From assembly GCA_964413525.1 (NCBI GenBank), contig CAYPTI010000056.1, positions 1-7,056 of the forward strand: DNA of 7,056 bases, in the 5' to 3' direction. Below the pieces are notes generated by a model. The model was not told where the DNA came from and did not search any database. It saw only the letters and a list, made by a program, of their open reading frames with translations. Source of the stretch: CAYPTI01 sp964413525 [NCBI: uncultured bacterium] (GTDB lineage: Bacteria; T1Sed10-126). The position numbers and the translations under genes were made by a program. Shown in pieces: positions 1-5,447 of the stretch (positions are counted from its first letter, which is position 1; the number at the start of each line of letters is the position of its first letter).

Positions 1-233
1 AGTTCCGTGATCCGGTTGATGATCGGGGCCGTGTCGGTGGTCATCGGGACCGAGATCCGGTATCCCTCCGCGTCCCGATCGTCGTTAAATCCCTGTTCGT
101 ACAGGTAGACGTCCATGGCTCCTCGTTCCTCGTTGACCTGGAACTCAACTCCCTGGAGGAGGGTTTCGTCCAGCCCCCGGACCAGGAGGTACGCGCGGGA
201 TTCCTCACGGGACGGCACGAGTTGATGTTCCAC
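1..233 (-). CDS. Unrecognised protein, N-terminal part only (runs off left edge)
   Basis: This minus-strand frame stays open from a GTG at 233 to the window edge and gives about 77 residues without a stop. The start is chosen because GGAGG lies 9 nt upstream of the GTG, and no in-frame ATG occurs earlier; the frame is open further upstream but only into an Arg-rich stretch that looks untranslated. The residues read like real protein, with segments such as SRAYLLVRGLDETLLQGVEF and VYLYEQGFNDDRDAEGYRIS. The region mixes short beta-like and acidic segments, with no signal peptide or membrane helix. I do not recognise the family. It follows the 175-aa gene on the same strand after about 95 nt and is probably co-transcribed with it. 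A start further upstream, using a rare codon, cannot be excluded. Confidence 0.6.
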   Translation of the reverse strand, partial: MEHQLVPSREESRAYLLVRGLDETLLQGVEFQVNEERGAMDVYLYEQGFNDDRDAEGYRISVPMTTDTAPIINRITE

Positions 234-296
234 GTTGTCGAACCTCCGGAGATACAGGCGGATTTTTCTCCGGCGATTTCCTCTTACTTGCTGCTC

Positions 297-323
297 GGGA
301 AACTCCTCCCCTGCGGAGTTCCC
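297..323 (-). terminator. Hairpin just after the 175-aa gene, possible attenuator
   Basis: Read on the minus strand, GGGAACTCC pairs with GGAGTTTCCC (one bulged T) a few bases after the stop codon at 329. No T-run follows, so it is not a classical intrinsic terminator. It may partly separate expression of the 175-aa gene from the gene that leaves the window, or protect the 3' end of the message. Confidence 0.3.
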
Positions 324-328
324 CTGGT

Positions 329-856
329 TCAGGAATCGCTGGCTTTTCCTCCTCGAATCAACCGCAACCGTTGCCGGGCGTCCTCCGGGGACAGATCCTC
401 CGGGGGTTCGGGAGCCGGTCGATCCGAGGGGGCCGGGACGGAGTCCGAGTCGACGGACTCGGGAGCCGGATCCTCCCGATCGGTGGAGACCCCCGATCGC
501 TGCTCGGCCTCCTTCTGGTACCGGCGGGCGTCCTCGCCGTCGATAGCCACGTTCATGATCCCCGGTTGACTCGGCGGGGTGTCGCTGGCGAGGCCGATCA
601 GGTTCACGTGTTTTGAAAAGTCCGGGACCGTGCCGTCGAAATGGTCGTTCAGGGAGGACTGGTTCAGGACCCGGAAGGACGGAACGAACGGGATCGATCC
701 CTGATCGAAAAAGTCCTCCAGAATGGACTGGACCACCCGGGCGATGAAGGGTTCCGTCACCGATTCGGACGGGATGGTCCGTCCCTCAAATTTCTGGTTA
801 AATCGACGGTGCAACTGGCGTCCGAGTTCCTCGAGGCTCCAGTATGAGCTGGCCAT
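329..856 (-). CDS. Uncharacterised 175-aa protein with Pro/Asp/Glu-rich tail
   Basis: The start at ATG 856 is set by a strong AAGGAGG about 12 nt upstream; the frame is open much further upstream, but only as the antisense shadow of the exonuclease gene. Residues 1-50 (MASSYWSLEELGRQLHRRF onward) look helical. Residues 50-105 look like a compact beta-containing section ending in GIMNVAIDGEDARRYQ. Residues about 122-160 are a low-complexity linker rich in Pro, Asp, Glu and Ser, followed by a basic end (RQRLRLIRGG). There is no signal peptide, membrane helix or cysteine motif. I do not recognise the family. It is divergent from the exonuclease gene and upstream of another unknown gene on the same strand. 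The ordered-head, disordered-acidic-tail layout suggests a soluble cytoplasmic protein, possibly an adaptor, but no function can be assigned. Confidence 0.75.
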   Translation of the reverse strand: MASSYWSLEELGRQLHRRFNQKFEGRTIPSESVTEPFIARVVQSILEDFFDQGSIPFVPSFRVLNQSSLNDHFDGTVPDFSKHVNLIGLASDTPPSQPGIMNVAIDGEDARRYQKEAEQRSGVSTDREDPAPESVDSDSVPAPSDRPAPEPPEDLSPEDARQRLRLIRGGKASDS

Positions 857-859
857 GAT

Positions 860-896
860 TCCTGTTATCCTCCTTAAACCCTTCAGTATAACAGGA
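860..896. promoter_or_regulatory. 9-bp inverted repeat around the RBS and putative -10 of the leftward gene
   Basis: TCCTGTTAT (860-868) and ATAACAGGA (888-896) are perfect inverted copies separated by 19 bases. The minus-strand AAGGAGG lies between them. The distal arm overlaps TATACT (885-890, minus strand), a plausible -10 box with only a weak -35 (GTGATG, 3/6) 17 bases upstream. Two readings are possible: an operator dyad for a repressor covering the promoter, or an RNA hairpin holding the ribosome binding site in its loop. If TATACT is the real -10, only one arm would be transcribed, which favours the operator reading. Confidence 0.45.
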
Positions 897-934
897 TAGA
901 CCGGATCCATCACGGGCACCGGATGGGATGATCC

Positions 935-1609
935 ATGGATCGGATCATGAAACGGTTTGATTATTGTGTTTTCGATCTGGAGACCACCGGCTTGAAGCCG
1001 GAGGAGGGGGAACGGATCATCGAGGTCGGAGCGGTCCGGCTGGAGGGAGGAGAGATTACCGACCGGTTTCAGCAGCTGGTGGATCCCGGGCGACCGCTCG
1101 ACGACGAAATTGTTGCCTTGACCGGCCTCTCCTCGGAGGATCTCCGGGGCCAACCACCCTGCGACGAGGTCCTTCGGCAGTTCCGGGATTTCGTCGGGGA
1201 CCGGTACCTCGTCGCTCACAACGCCAATTTTGACATGTCGTTTCTGGAAACGTACGCTGAGGAGCCCATGGGAAGGGAAGTCATCGACACCCTTCGACTG
1301 GCCCGGACGGTGGTCAACCTGAACGACAACAGCCTCGGCAACCTGGTCCGGGTCTTCGGGGTGGACCTGCTGAACGCTCACCGGGCTGCGGAAGATGCCG
1401 AAGCCACCGCGGTAGTGTTCAGGCACCTGTGGAGTCGGATGCGGTTTCGCTACCATTACACCCGTTCCAACCTGCCGGACGAGATCCTCCGGCACGCCCC
1501 CGCACCGTTCTGGAAGCGAATGGTCCAACGGAAAGGCGGGGAGGAATCCCTCTGGGCCGCCCTGCGGCAGTGGTTGATTTCTCCCCGAGAAGAAAGCCAA
1601 TCCAACTAG
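935..1609 (+). CDS. DnaQ-like DEDDh 3'-5' exonuclease
   Basis: The 224-aa product has all three exonuclease motifs of the DEDDh superfamily. Exo I is VFDLETTGL with D14 and E16, Exo II is HNANFDMSF with D100, and Exo III is HRAAEDAEA with H149 and D154. These residues bind two metal ions and hydrolyse DNA or RNA from the 3' end. The catalytic domain covers about residues 8-165; the remaining 55 residues are a basic, Trp-containing tail (FWKRM, LWAALRQWL) of unknown role. It could be a proofreading subunit of DNA polymerase III or a stand-alone repair/trimming exonuclease; the sequence cannot separate these, so no symbol is given. The start is uncertain: ATG 935 is used, but ATG 947 gives a more typical short N-terminus, and neither has a strong ribosome binding site. 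The next gene begins 31 nt downstream, suggesting an operon. Confidence 0.93.
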   Translation: MDRIMKRFDYCVFDLETTGLKPEEGERIIEVGAVRLEGGEITDRFQQLVDPGRPLDDEIVALTGLSSEDLRGQPPCDEVLRQFRDFVGDRYLVAHNANFDMSFLETYAEEPMGREVIDTLRLARTVVNLNDNSLGNLVRVFGVDLLNAHRAAEDAEATAVVFRHLWSRMRFRYHYTRSNLPDEILRHAPAPFWKRMVQRKGGEESLWAALRQWLISPREESQSN

Positions 1610-1640
1610 CCAACCACCTGACGGAGGAGGAGTTACGTTC

Positions 1641-1955
1641 ATGGCACGGATGACCGGAGTACGAATTTATGTCGTGCGACTGATGAACCAAATTCCCGAG
1701 GGATCCGTGATGACGGTCACGGACCTGGCCCGGGAGGCCGGATCCGCCGGCGCCCGGAGGGCAGTCAGGCAAATTGTTGCCGATCGACCCGAGGAGTCCC
1801 CCTACTGGAGGGTGGTAGAAGAGGACGGCCGCCTGCTGGATCTGGATGAATCGTTTCGGGACGTCCAGCGGGAGAAACTGGCCGATGAGGGACTTGAACC
1901 GGACGACGGATCGGTGGATGTCGAACGGCACGGGTGGAGGCCCGAGGGGGACTGA
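1641..1955 (+). CDS. Alkyltransferase-like (MGMT-fold) DNA-binding protein lacking the reactive Cys
   Basis: The 104-aa product matches the C-terminal DNA-binding domain of O6-alkylguanine-DNA alkyltransferases: IPEGSVMTVTDLAREAG (wing-helix), GARRAVRQIV (recognition helix, with R40 at the place of the arginine finger), then SPYWRVVEEDGRLL and a helix through REKLADEGLE. True transferases have PCHRV here and alkyltransferase-like proteins (ATL/YbaZ) usually have PWHRV. This protein has PYWRVV, so Tyr55 replaces Cys and Trp56 replaces His. The tyrosine of the usual TYGDLA motif is also changed, to Val26. It therefore cannot transfer alkyl groups to a cysteine. By analogy with ATL proteins it may bind alkylated guanine and hand it to nucleotide excision repair, which is inference. 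GGAGGAGG about 8 nt upstream supports the start. It lies just after the exonuclease gene and probably shares its transcript. Confidence 0.85.
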   Translation: MARMTGVRIYVVRLMNQIPEGSVMTVTDLAREAGSAGARRAVRQIVADRPEESPYWRVVEEDGRLLDLDESFRDVQREKLADEGLEPDDGSVDVERHGWRPEGD

Positions 1956-2024
1956 GTACGGCGCAGGGGGGAGCTGACGTTGGAGGGCGGTCGCCGGTTC
2001 TGATAGCCTGATTTTGGTGATGTC

Positions 2025-2300
2025 ATGACTTCGGATGAACTGTCACCCAGGGAGCGGGAAAATCGAGCCCTTCGCCGGTTGCAGTACCTGGTTCGGTTGA
2101 CCGAGCGAATTCTTCGCCAGCAGGACCTTTCCCTCACGGAAGCGGTCCGGTACGTGGAGGGGGTTCGCCGATACGCCCTGAGCCGGTTTCCCGGAAAGGA
2201 ATCGGCGTGGACGATCATCTACCAGCCGCGGTTCGAGCGGATCCTCCGCCAGCGCTGGAACTACGTACCCGGCGATCAGGAGGAATCGCTTCCGACCTGA
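2025..2300 (+). CDS. Small helical protein of unknown function (91 aa)
   Basis: This short frame has coding character: CGG/CGC Arg, a regular hydrophobic pattern, and a well-formed central section (LRRLQYLVRLTERILRQ, then LSLTEAVRYVEGVRRYALSR, then WTIIYQPRFERILRQRW). It appears all-alpha, with three or four amphipathic helices between residues 8 and 80 and a short acidic end. There is no cysteine, membrane helix or known motif. The many Arg and aromatic residues could suit nucleic-acid or protein binding, but that is a guess. The ribosome binding site is weak (GGTGATG close to the ATG). It begins 69 nt after the alkyltransferase-like gene, so it may be the last gene of that operon or have its own promoter. 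I do not recognise the family. Confidence 0.7.
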   Translation: MTSDELSPRERENRALRRLQYLVRLTERILRQQDLSLTEAVRYVEGVRRYALSRFPGKESAWTIIYQPRFERILRQRWNYVPGDQEESLPT

Positions 2301-2616
2301 GCCATCCCGCGGTTCGAAAGTACGGACTCCCCCGTAGGGATCCGGGGGAGGAGGCCGGCTGATCAGGGGTACGAGTGGTTACGTCCATCATTGTGTGTAC
2401 ATTCGGTCTCCGACCGGGTTTGATTTCGCCGATCCGGTACCAACTCCTGGTCGCCAATTGTCACGAATGGTCTGAGTGAGGGCGGGATAATGTTCCCGAT
2501 CCGGGAGGCGAAATCACTTCAGAGGTCATCCTCCGGCTGATCGAGAATGATGGGAGGAGGCCGTTTGTACACACGAGTTGGAACACGATCGATCGAGGGA
2601 ACAGCCCGGAAGAGAT
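2301..2616. other. Intergenic stretch without a supportable gene (between convergent genes)
   Basis: About 316 bases lie between the 3' ends of the 91-aa gene and moaB. Open frames crossing it on either strand look like shadows: Arg/Ser/Pro-rich, unlike the neighbours, with no ribosome binding site. It contains a GC hairpin at 2327-2350, a 12-bp direct repeat GGGAGGAGGCCG (2346-2357 and 2552-2563), a 10-bp direct repeat CCGGCTGATC (2355-2364 and 2533-2542) and a distant inverted pair GTGTGTACA (2393-2401) and TGTACACAC (2566-2574). I see no tRNA, known RNA or clear promoter. Confidence 0.6.
2327..2350 (+). terminator. GC-rich hairpin after the 91-aa gene, likely 3' end structure
   Basis: CTCCCCCG (2327-2334) and CGGGGGAG (2343-2350) form a perfect 8-bp stem with an 8-nt loop, 26 bases after the stop codon. 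The following bases are GAGGCCGG, not a T-run, so it is either a Rho-assisted or non-canonical terminator or an RNA-stabilising structure. Confidence 0.45.
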
Positions 2617-3123
2617 TTACGTCCCCGGGGCGTGCTTGGTTGCCTCGCGGACCGCGTGGGGAAGGATCGGGACGACGATTTCCTCCAGAGCCAGTTCCAC
2701 CGCGTTGGGGGATCCCGGGAGCGCAAAGACCACCGTCGTATCGATCCGCCCCGCCGTCGCCCGGCTCATGACCGTATAGGCCCCGATCTCGTCGAAACTC
2801 AGCCGGCGGAACAGTTCACCGAATCCGGGCAGTTCCCGATCCAGCATCGGGCGAAGAACCTCAAGCGTCCGGTCCCGGTGAGAGATCCCCGTGCCCCCGG
2901 ACGTGATGAGGACATCCACGTCGGCCCGATCGACGACCTCCCGGAAGGCCTCCCGGAGCCGGTCGGGTTCCTCCCGGACAATCTCTCGCCGGACCGGGTC
3001 AAATCCCTCCCGAACAATGATCTCCTCCATTAACGACCCCGATTCGTCGTCCGCCTCCGCCCGGGTGTCGCTGATCGTCAGCAGCGCGATCCCGAACGAG
3101 GGAGGGGAGTCCGACGGTCCCAT
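2617..3123 (-). CDS. moaB: MoaB/Mog family molybdopterin-binding (adenylyltransferase) protein
   Basis: The 168-aa length and motifs fit MoaB/MogA, the cytoplasmic enzymes that bind molybdopterin and, in active members, adenylate it with ATP-Mg before molybdenum insertion. Visible landmarks are ALLTISDTR (residues 13-21), ITSGGTGISHRD (73-84, the substrate-binding loop), EIGAYTVMSRATAG (112-125) and FALPGSPNAVELAL (133-146). It is a single domain, not fused to MoaC or MoeA. MoaB and MogA cannot be separated reliably from sequence alone; the choice of moaB rests on length, on these motifs and on its place in a moa operon. The ATG overlaps the moaE stop by one base (TGATG), with AGGA 6 nt upstream, so translation is probably coupled. 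It is the last gene of the operon. Confidence 0.92.
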   Translation of the reverse strand: MGPSDSPPSFGIALLTISDTRAEADDESGSLMEEIIVREGFDPVRREIVREEPDRLREAFREVVDRADVDVLITSGGTGISHRDRTLEVLRPMLDRELPGFGELFRRLSFDEIGAYTVMSRATAGRIDTTVVFALPGSPNAVELALEEIVVPILPHAVREATKHAPGT

Positions 3124-3599
3124 CAGTCTTCCTGGCCGCCGGGGCCGTCGAGTGCTTCCGGGTTTTCAACCCAGGTTTCCCCGGAAACAAAGACTTCCTT
3201 TTTCCAGAGAGCGACCCGCCCCTTCAACTCGTCGATGACGTACCGGCAGGCCTCCAGGGCTTCCGCCCGGTGGGGAGCCCCCACCGCCACCAGGACGGCG
3301 GGTTGACCCACCTCCACCCGGCCGGTTCGGTGGGCGGCGGCGATCCGTAGATCCCCCCGGGAGCTCCACCGGTCGTCGGCTTCCTCCAGGATCGAGCGGA
3401 GGGTTTCCCGGGCCATCGGTTCGTAACAGTCGTATTCCAGGTACTCCACCTGACGACCCTCGTTTTCCTCTCGTACCGAACCGGTGAAGGTGGCGATGCC
3501 GCCGTTCGACGGGTTGGTGACGAAGCGTATTTGATCGTCGAGGGAAAATTCATCGTGGGAGGACACGATCGTGATTCGGAACCGTTTCGTTTCGCTCAC
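3123..3599 (-). CDS. moaE: Molybdopterin synthase catalytic (large) subunit MoaE
   Basis: MoaE works as a heterotetramer with MoaD and converts cyclic pyranopterin monophosphate to molybdopterin by adding two sulfurs carried on MoaD. The 158-aa product shows the family landmarks: GGIATFTGSVRE (residues 33-44, with the conserved Arg at 43), YEPMARETL (59-67), AAAHRTGRVEVGQPAVLVAV (87-106), the catalytic APHRAEALEACR (108-119, with H110 and R111), and ELKGRVALWKKE (124-135, with active-site lysines K126 and K133). All key residues are present, so it should be active. The start is GTG at 3599, overlapping the moaD stop by 4 nt (GTGA). Its ribosome binding site GGAGG lies inside the last codons of moaD. 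The stop overlaps moaB, so D, E and B should be made together. Confidence 0.96.
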   Translation of the reverse strand: MSETKRFRITIVSSHDEFSLDDQIRFVTNPSNGGIATFTGSVREENEGRQVEYLEYDCYEPMARETLRSILEEADDRWSSRGDLRIAAAHRTGRVEVGQPAVLVAVGAPHRAEALEACRYVIDELKGRVALWKKEVFVSGETWVENPEALDGPGGQED

Positions 3600-3862
3600 C
3601 GTGAACCGCCTCCAAACGGGGGCAACAGGCCAATTTCGTCGCCGGGGGACAGCGGGGTTGATCGGTCTTCAACCAGTTCGTGATTGACGGACAGGGCCAG
3701 GGAGTCCCGATGTTCCCGCAGTACGGGATACCGTTCGAACAGGGATTCGAGGACGTTCTCCAGGCTGGTTTCCGACTCCAGAGGGATCTCCAGGGACTCG
3801 GTGCCGAGTTGATCCCGGAGCGGGCCGAACAACTTCACCGTCACGAACGTGTCCGTCGTCAT
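3596..3862 (-). CDS. moaD: Molybdopterin synthase sulfur carrier (small) subunit MoaD
   Basis: The 88-aa product is a ubiquitin-fold sulfur carrier: VTVKLFGPLRDQLG (residues 7-20), an acidic middle section, then LALSVNHELV and TPLSPGDEIGLLPPFGG. In MoaD the last glycine is activated as a thiocarboxylate and feeds sulfur to MoaE. Here the ending is PPFGGGSR, so the diglycine is not terminal: two residues (Ser-Arg) follow the third glycine. Removal by a protease would be needed before thiocarboxylation, or the protein behaves differently; I read the codons directly and the stop is clear. GGGAGGA sits 7 nt before the ATG. It is the first gene of moaD-moaE-moaB, read from the divergent region it shares with the dnaJ-like gene. 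Confidence 0.93.
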   Translation of the reverse strand: MTTDTFVTVKLFGPLRDQLGTESLEIPLESETSLENVLESLFERYPVLREHRDSLALSVNHELVEDRSTPLSPGDEIGLLPPFGGGSR

Positions 3863-3893
3863 CGTCGGTTCCTCCCTGGAAGGCTGTATGGTA

Positions 3894-3909
3894 ACCGTGT
3901 TTTCACGGT
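3894..3909 (-). promoter_or_regulatory. Small hairpin in the moaD leader
   Basis: ACCGTG (3894-3899) and CACGGT (3904-3909) form a 6-bp stem with a TTTT loop (AAAA in the moaD message), about 20 nt upstream of the moaD ribosome binding site. It could be an operator half-pair or a leader hairpin. It is far too small for a molybdenum-cofactor riboswitch. The nearby palindrome GGAATAATTCC (3927-3937) is a second possible protein site. Confidence 0.3.
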
Positions 3910-3947
3910 ATCGTCACCACGGAGAGGGAATAATTCCGGGTTCAGAT

Positions 3948-3976
3948 GATTTATGTTAGTTGATGTTCCCAGTCAA
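3948..3976 (-). promoter_or_regulatory. Putative promoter of the moaDEB operon
   Basis: On the minus strand, TTGACT (3976-3971) is a 5/6 match to a -35 box, followed after 17 bases by TAAATC, a poor -10 box (shifted alternatives ATAAAT or CATAAA are no better). It lies about 85-110 bases upstream of the moaD ATG. The good -35 and position support it; the weak -10 suggests activator dependence or a misplaced call. Confidence 0.35.
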
Positions 3977-3993
3977 TCAGAGGAGGTGCAGGT

Positions 3994-4710
3994 GTGCCCC
4001 AGACCAACACCAACAAAAATTATTACGACATCCTCGGGGTGTCCGAGGACGCCGACGAAGAAGAAATCCGCAAGGCCTACCGAAAAAAAGCGCAGAAATG
4101 GCATCCCGACCGTTCCGATCACCCCGACGCGGAGGAAAAATTTAAGGAAATCGGGGAAGCTTATGCCGTCCTGAAGGATTCCGAGAAACGCCAGCAGTAC
4201 GATCAATTCCGGCAATACGGCCGGGCGCCGGGAGACCAGGGGTTTCAGTTTGATGCGGAAGGATTTGATTTTTTCGATCTGTTCCGCCAGGCCGCCGGGG
4301 CCGCGGGAGGGCCCGGTGGGGGACGCCGCGGTGGACGAGGTCAGGGCGGGACCCGGTCGGTCGGGTTTGAGGACCTGTTCTCCGGCGGGGGCGGTCGGCA
4401 GCAGACCTGGCAGTCCCCGCCCGGAGGAGCCCGGCGAACCTCCCCTCGTGACGGGGGACGGAGGTCCCGGGAGGAAGAGGTAACCCGGCGGATTCCGTTG
4501 AAACTGGCCGCTCTCGGCGGGAAATTAAAGCTCCGAACCCCGTCCGGCGAGCTGGTCAAGGTCACCATCGAGCCCGGCACCCAGCCCGGCACCCGGTTGA
4601 GAATCCCCAACAAGGGGACGGGCGGCCGTGATGTCGTCGTGAACCTGGAGGTCAAGGTCCCCACCGATCTAAGCGAGGAACAGAAGGAGACCCTCCGGGA
4701 GCATTTCTGA
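3994..4710 (+). CDS. Short DnaJ/CbpA-type Hsp40 co-chaperone with one C-terminal domain
   Basis: The 238-aa product begins with a J-domain (residues 9-72: [23 protein letters not shown] at 37-39, [18 protein letters not shown]), which stimulates the ATPase of DnaK. A long Gly/Phe/Arg-rich linker follows (about 75-160: [29 protein letters not shown]). The last part (163-238) matches the second beta-domain of class B Hsp40s: [40 protein letters not shown] and a final [17 protein letters not shown]. There is no zinc-finger and no room for the first beta-domain, so it is clearly shorter than DnaJ or CbpA (about 300-380 aa). The GTG start has AGGAGGTG 5 nt upstream. No dnaK or grpE is adjacent. 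It acts in the cytoplasm; which client it serves is unknown. Confidence 0.92.
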   Translation: MPQTNTNKNYYDILGVSEDADEEEIRKAYRKKAQKWHPDRSDHPDAEEKFKEIGEAYAVLKDSEKRQQYDQFRQYGRAPGDQGFQFDAEGFDFFDLFRQAAGAAGGPGGGRRGGRGQGGTRSVGFEDLFSGGGGRQQTWQSPPGGARRTSPRDGGRRSREEEVTRRIPLKLAALGGKLKLRTPSGELVKVTIEPGTQPGTRLRIPNKGTGGRDVVVNLEVKVPTDLSEEQKETLREHF

Positions 4711-4755
4711 GGCCCCGGTTCCGCTCACCGCCCACCCGATCTTCCCGTTTCGTTT

Positions 4756-4764
4756 TGCTATAAT
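4756..4764 (+). promoter_or_regulatory. Extended -10 promoter of the zinc-ribbon gene
   Basis: TGCTATAAT is a perfect TATAAT with the TGn extension. The -35 position 17 bases upstream (CCGATC) matches poorly, as is common for extended -10 promoters. Transcription would start near 4771 and leave a leader of about 105 nt before the ATG at 4877. The leader holds a small alternative-pairing region, where AGCC (near 4788) can pair with either of two downstream GGCT copies, the second followed by a short T-run. This might be an attenuator, but the evidence is thin. Confidence 0.6.
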
Positions 4765-4876
4765 GGAGACCATTCAACCGGACGGAAGCCGCTCGGCTGT
4801 TTCGGTGGCTTTTGGCCCGGGAGTTTGTGGATGGACATACCGATCGGACTGCAAGCATGGGAAAGGATGGTCCTGA

Positions 4877-5404
4877 ATGAACCGTCGCAGGGTTCGCTGG
4901 GGGCAGGGCAAGGAGCAGGAAAACCAAGTGTTTGTGGATACCGACGAGCAGCGGGATCCGTACCTTAACGAACAGCCTCCCCGGGCACCGATGCGCTGTC
5001 CGGTATGTGGGAACATTTACGCCAACAAGCAGTGGTACCTGCCGGCACAGATCGATCTTGACGCGGAGGACGAAGCGGGTACCTACACCTGTCCGGGCTG
5101 TCAGAAAGTCCAGGACGGGTACTTTTACGGCGAGCTGGTGGTACAGGGGTCCTACCTTCGGGACCACCACCGGGAAATTTCAAACCTGATCCAGAACGAG
5201 GTCCAGCGGTCGCAGAAGAAGAATCCCCTGTCCAAGCTGGTCAGCGTCGATGCGGAAGAGGGGCGGGTCCGGTTTCGGACCACGAACGGGAAACTCGCCG
5301 AACACCTGGGCCGTTCCCTCGAGAACGCACACGGGGGAACGCTGCGTCAGAGCAAGGAAGACAACATTACCCGCGTGGCGTGGGAACGGTCCAGCTCGAC
5401 CTGA
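4877..5404 (+). CDS. Four-cysteine zinc-ribbon protein, BCAM0308-like
   Basis: The 175-aa product has a basic start (MNRRRVRWG), then a zinc-ribbon made of CPVC (C41, C44) and CPGC (C72, C75) with 27 residues between the pairs. After it come YFYGELVVQGSYL and HHREISNLIQNE (residues 82-108), a Lys-rich joint, and a C-terminal domain (about 115-165) with VSVDAEEGRVRFRTTNGKLA and LGRSLENAHGGTL. This order closely resembles the BCAM0308 family of small bacterial proteins, whose function is not established and which share a ribbon-plus-domain layout with archaeal Nmd3-like proteins. I infer nucleic-acid or ribosome-related binding at most. AAAGGA lies 10 nt before the ATG. It is transcribed from its own promoter and is probably a single-gene unit, converging on the acidic BON-like gene 24 nt away. 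Confidence 0.82.
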   Translation: MNRRRVRWGQGKEQENQVFVDTDEQRDPYLNEQPPRAPMRCPVCGNIYANKQWYLPAQIDLDAEDEAGTYTCPGCQKVQDGYFYGELVVQGSYLRDHHREISNLIQNEVQRSQKKNPLSKLVSVDAEEGRVRFRTTNGKLAEHLGRSLENAHGGTLRQSKEDNITRVAWERSSST

Positions 5405-5419
5405 ACCGACCGGGTTCCT

Positions 5420-5447
5420 CCCGCGGTCCTAAAACTGACGCCGCGGG
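5420..5447. terminator. Hairpin shared by two convergent genes
   Basis: CCCGCGG (5420-5426) and CCGCGGG (5441-5447) form a 7-bp stem with a 14-nt loop in the 24-nt gap between the stop codons, reaching into the last codons of the leftward gene. The symmetric position suits a bidirectional 3'-end structure, but neither strand has a T-run, so intrinsic termination is unproven. Confidence 0.4.

Noticed and set aside
857-1642. Minus-strand extension of the 175-aa gene up to 1642 (437 codons in total)
   Set aside because: The upstream part lies antisense to the exonuclease gene, whose catalytic motifs are intact, and the strong AAGGAGG selects ATG 856.
2301-2325. tRNA-like GGTTCGAAA after the 91-aa gene
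   Set aside because: No matching stem around it and no acceptor, anticodon or D-arm nearby.
3863-3993. Molybdenum-cofactor riboswitch upstream of moaD
   Set aside because: Only one 6-bp hairpin and a short palindrome are visible; the larger multi-stem structure of that riboswitch is absent.
3863-3993. CIRCE heat-shock operator before the dnaJ-like gene
   Set aside because: No TTAGCACTC/GAGTGCTAA inverted repeat occurs here.
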